Of a stretch of DNA of 39,030 nt, positions 32,158 to 39,030 are shown piece by piece. Source of the DNA: Lysobacterales bacterium (lineage in GTDB: Bacteria; Pseudomonadota; Gammaproteobacteria; Xanthomonadales; Marinicellaceae). Every line of letters starts with the position of its first letter. Position 1 is the stretch's first letter. A model generated the notes under the pieces. That model saw only the letters and a list, made by a program, of their open reading frames with translations, ran no database searches and had not been told where the DNA came from. The position numbers were made by a program, and so were the translations under genes. The DNA lies in the NCBI GenBank assembly GCA_020442665.1, contig JAGRJP010000022.1, positions 19,392 through 58,421 of the forward strand, given 5' to 3'.

Positions 32158-33030
32158 CTACAAATCTGAAATATTAACCTGTATGTTTTGAACCTTACCG
32201 TTACGTTTGAAGGTAATTGTGGCGTTTGGGTTTTGTTGCAAGGTTTGGCGAATGGTTGTCAGGTTATTGCCTGAAATCCGATTACCATTGATTGCGGTAA
32301 TGATGTCATTCGATTGAAAACCATGCTTTTTGAGCAAGTTTCCATCAGCTAAATTTGATACTCTTAAACCTTGAATCTGACCCGCTTGGTTGGTAACCAG
32401 GTTGACATTGCCAACAATTGATGAAATTTTGTTTGGGTCGAATTTTTGCTGATCGAGAACTTCCTGCCAGTCTCGCTGTTGTGCTCCGTTCAAATGCTTC
32501 ATATAACTGGGTGTTGCCGGTTTATTTTGAATCAAAGATTTTGAGTTCGATCGGGAGGAAGAATTTGCTGAATTGGTATTTTCAGATAAGGATAATCTTT
32601 CCAATTTGCCATTATGGCGAATAGAGACATAAGATTTATGCACTTCTTCAAGTGTTGCGACGTCAAAAATTTGATCACCAACATTAAATTTTTGCTGTAC
32701 TCCTTGTGTATTACTGATGTATGCCACACCTTGATTGCCCTCACCTCCACTCATTGTGCCATTGAGCGTCCAGTTTAAGGAGGTTTGATTTTGCGCTATT
32801 GGTACATCATATAAAACTTCGGTTGATCCAAAGATATGATATTTTGCAATCGGATCATTTAACTGGCTAAAAGATTGAAAAGATGAATTGGAAACTTGCA
32901 CGCCATTGGTTTGAAGATTGGAGTTATCATCTTTGAAAAGTGTAAATTTAATCCACAAAAATACAATCAGACCAATAATTGCCCAATTGATAATTTCCAG
33001 AATCAGATTTTTATTATTTTGTGAGATCAT
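32158..33030 (-). CDS. gspC: GspC-like type II secretion protein with PDZ domain
   Basis: The 290-residue protein has one N-terminal transmembrane helix (about 10-29). The GspC homology-region domain (about 60-150) has 'YHIFGSTEVLYDVPIAQ', 'LNWTLNGTMSGGEGNQGVAY' and 'FNVGDQIFDVATLEEVHKSY'. A Ser/Asn-rich linker follows, then a C-terminal PDZ domain (about 200-290, 'LLKKHGFQSNDIITAINGNR'). GspC links the inner-membrane platform to the GspD secretin. The usual gspD-M cluster is not present here; the neighbours are a small lipoprotein (17-bp overlap) and an acyl-CoA dehydrogenase. It probably works with gsp genes elsewhere on the chromosome. Confidence 0.85.
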   Translation of the reverse strand: MISQNNKNLILEIINWAIIGLIVFLWIKFTLFKDDNSNLQTNGVQVSNSSFQSFSQLNDPIAKYHIFGSTEVLYDVPIAQNQTSLNWTLNGTMSGGEGNQGVAYISNTQGVQQKFNVGDQIFDVATLEEVHKSYVSIRHNGKLERLSLSENTNSANSSSRSNSKSLIQNKPATPSYMKHLNGAQQRDWQEVLDQQKFDPNKISSIVGNVNLVTNQAGQIQGLRVSNLADGNLLKKHGFQSNDIITAINGNRISGNNLTTIRQTLQQNPNATITFKRNGKVQNIQVNISDL

Positions 33031-33262
33031 CTATAGCTTTCTTCTGTTTCTCAGCGTCTTCCAGAATTTTCTTTTCCATGTCCTTGGCTTTTTGCATTTG
33101 ATCTTGGTAACCTTTCAAGACATTATCTTCAGATAGCTGTTTTGGCTGACTTTCAGGTTGTTTTATTTCTTCTTTTGGTTCTTCGGAACACGCCGAAAAT
33201 AATGCTAAAATAAGCAATATAAACAGGCATTTGATGCAAATATTTTTAGTAAAATTCTTCAT
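33014..33262 (-). CDS. Small lipoprotein overlapping gspC and acyl-CoA dehydrogenase genes
   Basis: The 82-residue protein has a lipoprotein signal (LFILLILALFSAC, lipobox FSAC, Cys25). The polar mature part is predicted to form one helix or coiled coil (GYQDQMQKAKDMEKKILEDA). It overlaps the upstream acyl-CoA dehydrogenase by 17 bp and the downstream gspC by 17 bp, so all three are probably translated from one mRNA. The size and the position beside gspC raise the possibility of a secretin pilotin-like or coupling role, but no family similarity is recognised. Confidence 0.7.
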   Translation of the reverse strand: MKNFTKNICIKCLFILLILALFSACSEEPKEEIKQPESQPKQLSEDNVLKGYQDQMQKAKDMEKKILEDAEKQKKAIDDLTK

Positions 33263-35003
33263 CTTTAATATCCATCAGGCTTTCGGCACCGCTGAGCATG
33301 GTTTTTACATGAGTTTGAGCTCTAGGTAATATACGTTTGAAATAAAACTCACAAGTCTTCATTTTGCCATTATAAAACGATTGACCGAATCTTCCACCTT
33401 TTTCTGCTTCCTGATAGGTTTGTGCCCAGAAATAGGCTAACAAAACATAACCGGAGTACATCAAGAAATCGACGGAGGCTGCACCCATTTCGTCCATATT
33501 TTTCATGGATTTAGCAGTGAGTTCGATAATTAAAGATTGCCATTGTTTCATCAGTTCAGATAGCTCTTTAGAATAAGGATTTTGCGGATTGTTCTCGACA
33601 AATTCATTCACAATATCTGCCAGTGGTCCTAACGAACCTTTATTGAACTGCATGATTTTACGTCCTAACAAGTCTAATGCCTGAATGCCGGTTGTACCCT
33701 CATATAGCGTGAATATCTTGGCATCACGGTAAAGTTGTTCCATTCCATGCTCGGATATATAACCATGACCACCAAAAACCTGAATGCCGTAATTCGTCGC
33801 TTCTAAAGCCGTTTCTGTCATAAAGGCTTTCACAATTGGAGTTAAAATAGCAACCACCTGATCCGCTTTTTGTCTTTCTTCTTCATTGTCTGAAAAGCGT
33901 GAAATTTCAATTTGTTGAGTGGTGAAATAAGTTAAAGCTCTGTTTCCTTCGGAAATGGCTTTTTGAGTCAATAACATTTTTCGAACATCGGGATGAACGA
34001 TAATCGGATCAGCTGATTTTTCGGGAAATTTCGCTCCGGTCAGCGAACGCATTTGCAATCTTTCGCGAGCATAGTCCAATGCTCCGAGGAACGATGCACT
34101 TGAAACCGCCATACCCTGAATACCGGTATTCAAACGCGCACCATTCATCATGGTAAACATGATATTCAAACCCTTATTAGCTTCTCCAATTAAATATCCT
34201 GTTGCTCCATCAAAATTCATCACGCAGGTTGCAGAGCCATTCAGACCCATCTTATGCTCAATGCTGGCAGGACCAACAGGGTTTCTCTCGTCATTTAAGA
34301 ATTTTGGTACCAAAAATAACGAAATGCCTTTAGTTCCTTTAGGGGAATCCGGCATTCTTGCTAAAACCAGATGGATGATGTTTTCAGTTAAATTATGATC
34401 TCCTGAAGTGATAAAAATTTTGGTACCGTTAATTTTATAAGTACCATCACCTTGTGGTGATGCCGATGTTTTTAACATTCCCAAATCGGTTCCACTATGT
34501 GGCTCTGTCAAACACATGGTTCCGGTCCACACGCCTGTGGTTAAGTTTGGCAAATATTTAGATTTGATTTCATCGCTGGCAAAATGCTCTAATAACTCTC
34601 TAACACCATGAGTTAAACCTGGATAATTTGACCAGCCCGGACAATAAAAGGTATTGAGTTCTCCAACAATGGTTTGTAACCAATAGGACAAACCTTGTCC
34701 GCCATATTCAAGATTTCCGTCCAAACTAGACCATCCGGATTCACAATAAGCCTTATAAAGTTCAACAAAGCCATCAGGAGGTGTGACGTTTCCATCCTCA
34801 ATTCGACATCCTTGCTCATCTGAATTTCGATTCAGTGGAGCTGCATATTCAAACAAAAATTTTGAAGCCTCATCGACAATCGTTTCAAAGGTTTCGGCAT
34901 CTATCTCACTGAATTCCGGTAATTTTTTATAATGTTCTTCCAAGTTGAATAGTTGTTCGGCAACAAATTGAATATCTTTAACAGGAGCAGGAGTCATAGG
35001 CAT
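33246..35003 (-). CDS. Acyl-CoA dehydrogenase with C-terminal extension
   Basis: The 585-residue FAD enzyme is longer than the usual acyl-CoA dehydrogenase (about 380-400). It has the AcdA-type N-terminal helical region, 'MCLTEPHSGTDLGMLKTSA' (FAD/substrate motif), 'KINGTKIFITSGDHN' and 'QVFGGHGYISEHGMEQLYRD'. The catalytic Glu lies in 'LYEGTTGIQALDLLGRK' (E435). An added C-terminal domain (about 460-585) is typical of the large acyl-CoA dehydrogenases annotated with a C-terminal DUF. It performs the first step of fatty acid beta-oxidation. It is the first gene of the unit with the small lipoprotein and gspC. Confidence 0.93.
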   Translation of the reverse strand: MPMTPAPVKDIQFVAEQLFNLEEHYKKLPEFSEIDAETFETIVDEASKFLFEYAAPLNRNSDEQGCRIEDGNVTPPDGFVELYKAYCESGWSSLDGNLEYGGQGLSYWLQTIVGELNTFYCPGWSNYPGLTHGVRELLEHFASDEIKSKYLPNLTTGVWTGTMCLTEPHSGTDLGMLKTSASPQGDGTYKINGTKIFITSGDHNLTENIIHLVLARMPDSPKGTKGISLFLVPKFLNDERNPVGPASIEHKMGLNGSATCVMNFDGATGYLIGEANKGLNIMFTMMNGARLNTGIQGMAVSSASFLGALDYARERLQMRSLTGAKFPEKSADPIIVHPDVRKMLLTQKAISEGNRALTYFTTQQIEISRFSDNEEERQKADQVVAILTPIVKAFMTETALEATNYGIQVFGGHGYISEHGMEQLYRDAKIFTLYEGTTGIQALDLLGRKIMQFNKGSLGPLADIVNEFVENNPQNPYSKELSELMKQWQSLIIELTAKSMKNMDEMGAASVDFLMYSGYVLLAYFWAQTYQEAEKGGRFGQSFYNGKMKTCEFYFKRILPRAQTHVKTMLSGAESLMDIKDEEFY

Positions 35004-35156
35004 AATAATCTCTCATAATTGTGAATTACAGGTTTATATTATAATCAAACAAACGTATGAATTAAATAATTACTGAACTTTTATTGAGAAACTCGAGTCA
35101 CAAGGATTGAAGGGTTGTTGTAAGGGAAATATTTACAATAATTTGAGAGAGAGATT

Positions 35157-35789
35157 ATGAGATATTCAACATCATCACTAGTAGCAGTATTTTTTTCGTT
35201 ATTTACATTTTTGTTAATGGCTGTGCTTATCGCCCAACCGACTCAATTCAAAAGTTCAAATATTGAAATGATCAATTTCAGTATGATTCAGGAAATAAAG
35301 GCTCCAGAAACGACAGTAACACCACCAAATGTCATACCAGAGCATGAAGTCAATGAACATCCCCCTACCCCACCAACACTAGAAATTACAGAAAATGGAG
35401 TAGGATCGAGAATTGAAATCAACCCCAATGATAATAACAGATCCACTTTTGATAACATCTTTAATAAACCTGTATTGGAAGGTCCGGTCGGCACAAAACC
35501 AGGAGATTTGGCTCAGTCAAGTTCACTCACCGAAGTTCTACCGGTCCAACCTAAATATCCAGTAGTTGCAATGCAGGATAAGATTGAAGGCTGGGTTAAA
35601 GTAGAATTTACCGTAAACGAATTTGGTGGCGTTGAAAATATTCATATCCTAGACTCTCAACCTAAAAGAGTATTCGACCAATCGATTAAACAAGCTTTAT
35701 TAAAATCAAAATTTAAGCCGATGAAGATTGATGGACAAGCCGTTTCACAACAAGCTGTGAAGACTTATGAGTTTAAACTGGATGAGTAA
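35157..35789 (+). CDS. Energy transducer TonB-family protein
   Basis: The 210-residue protein has one N-terminal transmembrane helix (about 8-27) and a Pro-rich periplasmic spacer (about 50-75, 'PPNVIPEHEVNEHPPTPP'). The C-terminal TonB domain runs from 'VQPKYPVVAMQDKIEGWVKV' to 'KQALLKSKFKPMKIDGQAV'. TonB transmits proton-motive force from ExbB-ExbD to outer-membrane receptors. No exbB or exbD is next to it, so it depends on a complex encoded elsewhere. Shine-Dalgarno GAGAG precedes the ATG. It is divergent from the acyl-CoA dehydrogenase operon. Confidence 0.85.
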   Translation: MRYSTSSLVAVFFSLFTFLLMAVLIAQPTQFKSSNIEMINFSMIQEIKAPETTVTPPNVIPEHEVNEHPPTPPTLEITENGVGSRIEINPNDNNRSTFDNIFNKPVLEGPVGTKPGDLAQSSSLTEVLPVQPKYPVVAMQDKIEGWVKVEFTVNEFGGVENIHILDSQPKRVFDQSIKQALLKSKFKPMKIDGQAVSQQAVKTYEFKLDE

Positions 35790-35804
35790 ATTGCTGAAAT
35801 CAAT

Positions 35805-35847
35805 AGAGTCAGACACCAAAGTGTCTGACTCTAATATTGTTTTTTTA
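35805..35847. terminator. Bidirectional terminator between TonB and aminotransferase genes
   Basis: AGAGTCAGACAC (35805-35816) pairs perfectly over 12 bp with GTGTCTGACTCT (35821-35832) around a CAAA loop, with a run of seven T at 35840-35846. It lies between convergent stops. On the minus strand an A/T tract follows the stem. Confidence 0.8.
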
Positions 35848-37029
35848 ACTTAAAACCTTTTTGATTCTATCCACAGCTTTTTTTAGGTTTTCCATTGAAG
35901 TCGCAAAAGATAATCGCACATGGCCGGGTGCTCCGAACGGAGTTCCGGGAACAACTGCTACCTCGGCGTTTTCCAGTAACCAAGTCGAAAATTCCACATC
36001 ATTATTGATTCCATCAATTTTTGACATGGCTTCTTCAACATTCGGAAACGCGTAGAATGCCCCCTCACCTTCGATGCAGGAAAAGCCAGGAATTTCATTC
36101 AATGCTGCAATTAACCAATCATGTCTTTCTTTAAAAGCCTTTTTCATTGGCTCAAGGCAGTTTTGGTCACCATTTAAAGCGGCAACTGAAGCTGCTTGAG
36201 ATATGGAACACGGATTGGATGTGCTTTGTGATTGGATTTTACGCATCGCTGTTATGACATCCACCGGTCCGGCCGCATAACCGATACGCCATCCGGTCAT
36301 TGCGTAGGCTTTAGAAACACCATTGATAAAAACCATTCGATCCATCATTTCAGGGAACAAAACTCCCAAATTGGTGATTTCTTCATCACCCCAATAAATA
36401 TGTTCATAAATATCGTCGGTGGTAATCATGACCTGTGGATATTTCAGCAAAACTTCACCCAAAGCCTGGAGCTCTTCCTTGCGATAGGCTTTTCCTGTTG
36501 GGTTGCTTGGTGTGTTGAGAATTATCAACCTAGTTTTATCTGTAATGGCTTTTTCTAACTGTTGAGGTGAGATTTTAAAGTTTTGTTCTTGTTTGGTTGG
36601 AACAATAACAGACACACCACCTGCGAGCAGAGTCATATCGGGATAAGAAACCCAATACGGAGCCGGAATTATGACTTCGTCACCCGGATTTAAAACTGCT
36701 GAGAGTAAATTGGAAATGCTGTGTTTCGCACCACAAGAGACCAGTATTTGGTTAACCGCAAACTCGAGACCATTTTCTCGCTTAAATTTACCGATAATCG
36801 CTTGTTTCAGTTCCGGTGTTCCATCAACCGCTGTATATTTGGTTTGGCCATTATTGATAGCTTCAATAGCAGCTTGTTTGATGTGATCAGGCGTGTCGAA
36901 ATCGGGTTCCCCTGCTCCCAAGCCAATAACATCTTTACCAGCTCTGCGTAACTCAGCAGCTTTCATGCTCACTGCAATCGTTGCCGAAGGTTTGACCTTT
37001 TTAACTAAATCTGAAACAAAATCTGCCAT
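35845..37029 (-). CDS. PLP-dependent aspartate-type aminotransferase (class I)
   Basis: The 394-residue protein has the fold-type I aminotransferase hallmarks: 'GAGEPDFDTPDHIKQAAIEA', 'NTPSNPTGKAY' (substrate/PLP region), 'ITTDDIYEHIYWGDE' and the Schiff-base Lys in 'FINGVSKAYAMTGWRIGYAAG' (about residue 237). This class I-beta subgroup includes bacterial aspartate/prephenate aminotransferases. The substrate (aspartate, prephenate or another amino acid) is not fixed by sequence alone. It lies 95 bases after tolA on the same strand, with a possible separate promoter in the gap. Confidence 0.93.
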   Translation of the reverse strand: MADFVSDLVKKVKPSATIAVSMKAAELRRAGKDVIGLGAGEPDFDTPDHIKQAAIEAINNGQTKYTAVDGTPELKQAIIGKFKRENGLEFAVNQILVSCGAKHSISNLLSAVLNPGDEVIIPAPYWVSYPDMTLLAGGVSVIVPTKQEQNFKISPQQLEKAITDKTRLIILNTPSNPTGKAYRKEELQALGEVLLKYPQVMITTDDIYEHIYWGDEEITNLGVLFPEMMDRMVFINGVSKAYAMTGWRIGYAAGPVDVITAMRKIQSQSTSNPCSISQAASVAALNGDQNCLEPMKKAFKERHDWLIAALNEIPGFSCIEGEGAFYAFPNVEEAMSKIDGINNDVEFSTWLLENAEVAVVPGTPFGAPGHVRLSFATSMENLKKAVDRIKKVLS

Positions 37030-37124
37030 TGTCTATCCCAAAGTTTGATTATATGCGTATCTTACAAGCATAGAATTGAAACTCAAGAACATTAGAAAAA
37101 GTAACTCGAATTATTTGGAAGAGG

Positions 37125-37940
37125 CTATTCTTTTGGCTCAAAAATAAACGTAGCAGTACGACTAAATACTTTCTCGAAACCTTTATAGGGTAAAGGTTCC
37201 GCTTTTTTGATAGCAGCAATTATTGATTGTTTGACAACAGAGTTAGCATTACAGGGCGAGCTGATGGCTGCATCAACAACAAAACCTCCGGGAGTTTGTC
37301 TGACCTTGACATGACAGAGCAGGTTTTTGTTTTCTGACGGCGGAATATTCCATTGCCTTTGTACAGCTGAAATCACAGCAAGCTGATATTGGGTCATCAG
37401 CTGGTTGAGTTGATCATCATCTGTTTGACCTTTTTGATGGGCTACAGGTGCTAACTGCTCTTCAGGTTGATTGTCTTTGGTTTCCTGTTCAATCAGTTTT
37501 TTGAGATTTTCCTCTTCCTTTTTACGTCTTTCCTCTGCTTCTTTACGCTTTTGTCGAATCTCTTCTAGTTTCTTTTCACGCTCCAGACGTTTTTTTCGTT
37601 CTAATTCCTGTGCTTTGGTGTCAACAACCGGTTCTGTTTTCTTTTCAATAGGTGGATCTTTTTTTACAGGAGGGGGTTCTTTGATTTTCTCCTTCGGAGG
37701 GTCCGCTTTTTTCACTTCAGGTTCTTGTTTTTTTGTTTCCGGTTCTTTCTTTTTTGGAGGTGTATTATTAACTTTTTTAGGTTGTAACTGGGAAATATCA
37801 ACAACTGTGGCTTGTATAACTTTACCTTTGATAACAGGAGATTTAAATCTAAACCCACCAAATAGTAACAATGCGACAATACTGCCAAGCAACACAATCG
37901 TGTATAAACTTGCAAGCAACTTGATCTTTGCAGAAATCAT
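37125..37940 (-). CDS. tolA: Tol-Pal system protein TolA
   Basis: The 271-residue protein is shorter than E. coli TolA (421) because the central helical domain is shorter. It has an N-terminal transmembrane helix (about 8-28), a Lys/Glu/Pro-rich domain II (about 55-165, many KKxE and PPxK repeats) and the C-terminal domain III ('QLAVISAVQRQWNIPPSENK', 'DAAISSPCNANSVVKQSIIA') with its two Cys. TolA bridges TolQR to the outer membrane during cell-envelope constriction. It follows tolR by 6 bases. Confidence 0.92.
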   Translation of the reverse strand: MISAKIKLLASLYTIVLLGSIVALLLFGGFRFKSPVIKGKVIQATVVDISQLQPKKVNNTPPKKKEPETKKQEPEVKKADPPKEKIKEPPPVKKDPPIEKKTEPVVDTKAQELERKKRLEREKKLEEIRQKRKEAEERRKKEEENLKKLIEQETKDNQPEEQLAPVAHQKGQTDDDQLNQLMTQYQLAVISAVQRQWNIPPSENKNLLCHVKVRQTPGGFVVDAAISSPCNANSVVKQSIIAAIKKAEPLPYKGFEKVFSRTATFIFEPKE

Positions 37941-37946
37941 GAGTGG

Positions 37947-38363
37947 TTATTTTTCCATTGAAACAGGATCTGAAATCAAACCGACTTTATCCGCACCGGC
38001 TTGTTGAGCCACAACCATCGCTTCATAGGCACGACCATAATCCACTTTTCTATCCGCTCCAATCAGTATTGGCACATCTTTGTTAGCACGAATAAAAGCA
38101 GCCAGTTTGATTTGGAGTTGCTGTTCATCAATGCTTTCGAATTCACCACCTATGCTTAAATACATTTTTCCTTGTTCATCAATATTGATAATAACCGGTT
38201 CTGTTTCAATGGTGACTGTATTGGCATTGGATTCAGGCAGACTAACATCAACCCCGAGATTAAGTAACGGTGTCGTAATCATGAAAATGATTAATAGCAC
38301 CAGCGTCACATCAATATAGGGAACCACGTTGATTTCAGCAACCGCTTTTCTTTTTCTACGCAT
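37947..38363 (-). CDS. tolR: Tol-Pal system protein TolR
   Basis: The 138-residue protein belongs to the ExbD/TolR family. The N-terminal 'AEINVVPYIDVTLVLLIIFMITTP' (transmembrane with the proton-channel Asp) and the C-terminal periplasmic domain ('DVPILIGADRKVDYGRAYEAM') are complete. TolR and TolQ form the proton-driven motor of the Tol-Pal system. Start codon 2 bases after the tolQ stop. Confidence 0.95.
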   Translation of the reverse strand: MRRKRKAVAEINVVPYIDVTLVLLIIFMITTPLLNLGVDVSLPESNANTVTIETEPVIINIDEQGKMYLSIGGEFESIDEQQLQIKLAAFIRANKDVPILIGADRKVDYGRAYEAMVVAQQAGADKVGLISDPVSMEK

Positions 38364-38365
38364 CG

Positions 38366-39030
38366 TTAACTTCCGGTTTGTCGATGAAGAATGCTAGAGA
38401 ATTCTTCCTTGAAAATATCGTATTGATTGTACAAACGCTCTACTTTGGCATTGAATTTATTATAGAAAACAACCGCCGGAATGGCTGCAAACAAGCCCAT
38501 CGCCGTTGCAATCAGTGCCTCTGATATCCCAGGTGCAACCAATGCGATTGTTGCCTGTGTGACATTTGAAAGTGCGTGAAAAGATATCATTATGCCAATA
38601 ACTGTTCCGAACAACCCTATATATGGACTGATTGAACCAATTGTTGCCAAAAAAGGCAAATGACTTTCCAGAACATCAATTTCACGATTTAAAGCAATTC
38701 GCATGGAACGATCGGCTGATTCTGTCGCTTTCGCATCTGATTGCGACATTTTTCTGGTTCGTAAGAATTCACGAAAGCCGGCTTCGAAGATTTGCTCCAT
38801 CCCTGAGGATTTGCCTTTTTCTTTGCTTAACTTTTCATACAATCGATGCAAATCCACACCGGACCAAAATGTTTCTTCGAACTTTTTTGCAGAAATACTG
38901 GCCTGTTTCAAACTCATCCATTTGGCAAAAATAATCCACCATGAGGCTACTACAGCCATCACAAGTAATAACATTACGCCTTTTACAGGTAAACTGGCAT
39001 TCATTACAAGTTCGATAAAATTAAAATCTT
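38366..39030 (-). CDS. tolQ: Tol-Pal system protein TolQ, N-terminus outside window
   Basis: The ATG at 39004 gives 212 residues, but the frame stays open to the window edge (upstream residues D-F-N-F-I-E-L-V). Comparison with E. coli TolQ suggests that part belongs to the protein, so the real start lies just beyond 39030. Visible features are the first transmembrane helix (VMLLLVMAVVASWWIIF) and the two later helices with 'ATIGSISPYIGLFGTVIGIM' and 'APGISEALIATAMGLFAAIP', typical of the MotA/TolQ/ExbB proton-channel family. It is the first gene of tolQ-tolR-tolA here; the ybgC usually upstream is out of view. Confidence 0.95.
   Translation of the reverse strand, partial: DFNFIELVMNASLPVKGVMLLLVMAVVASWWIIFAKWMSLKQASISAKKFEETFWSGVDLHRLYEKLSKEKGKSSGMEQIFEAGFREFLRTRKMSQSDAKATESADRSMRIALNREIDVLESHLPFLATIGSISPYIGLFGTVIGIMISFHALSNVTQATIALVAPGISEALIATAMGLFAAIPAVVFYNKFNAKVERLYNQYDIFKEEFSSILHRQTGS

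Noticed and set aside
35004..35156. Inverted ATAATCTCTC/GAGAGATTAT on both sides of the acyl-CoA dehydrogenase-TonB gap
   Set aside because: Each arm is the Shine-Dalgarno region of a divergent gene, so the symmetry is explained by GAGAG ribosome sites.
37471..38007. 178-residue plus-strand ORF antisense to tolA
   Set aside because: It mirrors the Lys/Glu/Pro-rich TolA domain, giving a Ser/Phe-rich low-complexity product; tolA is well supported in its own frame.

Overview
This window reads as a low-GC (mid-30s percent, by eye) gammaproteobacterial chromosome. The housekeeping blocks are gammaproteobacterial: ubiE-ubiJ-ubiB, glyQ-glyS, yfgM-like-bamB-der, trmJ divergent from suhB, and tolQ-tolR-tolA. 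Signal peptides, lipoboxes, Tol, BamB, TonB and GspC all imply a Gram-negative envelope. Two unrelated secreted proteins end in a short Phe-x-x-x-Phe-Glu tail that I associate from memory with Marinicella and Xanthomonadales-like bacteria. A Marinicella-like organism is my best guess, but it is an inference.

Layout. 1-1010: 3' end of a secreted tandem-repeat (Ig/cadherin-like) protein. 1122-3133: an SPFH-domain protein translationally coupled to a divergent NAD-kinase-like protein. 3159-7085 (minus): a beta-hydroxyacid dehydrogenase-type oxidoreductase followed by ubiE, ubiJ and ubiB, all joined by 4-bp overlaps. 7255-10849: a small exported protein, then glyQ-glyS. 10863-14597: a light-response-like locus, with a MerR-type regulator and tspO on the minus strand, divergent from a DUF523(TudS-like)-DUF1722 protein and a photolyase; the divergent promoter carries an array of TGTACA sites. 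14586-23241: mixed accessory genes (EamA exporter, class V aminotransferase, secreted cyclophilin with an extra C-terminal domain, Slp-like lipoprotein, beta-helix protein, MFS transporter, two small membrane proteins). 23267-28813 (minus): yfgM-like, bamB, der, moeA and a rhodanese-ThiF/MoeB fusion. 28957-29032: tRNA-Asn with its own promoter and terminator. 29090-30723: trmJ and suhB, divergent. 30724-32149: a gene-poor patch with repeats, a probably frameshifted small gene and a putative surface protein. 32158-35003 (minus): acyl-CoA dehydrogenase, small lipoprotein, orphan gspC. 35157-35789: TonB-like protein. 35845-39030 (minus): tolQ (cut by the window edge), tolR, tolA, then an aspartate-type aminotransferase.

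No rRNA, CRISPR array, transposase or prophage gene was seen, and no stretch over 300 bases lacks a gene. The most notable points are the TspO-MerR/TudS-DUF1722-photolyase light module with its operator array, the SPFH/NAD-kinase-like pair, an apparent A6 frameshift joining a small soluble domain to a membrane anchor, and a palindromic repeat that supplies the C-terminus of a putatively sorted surface protein.
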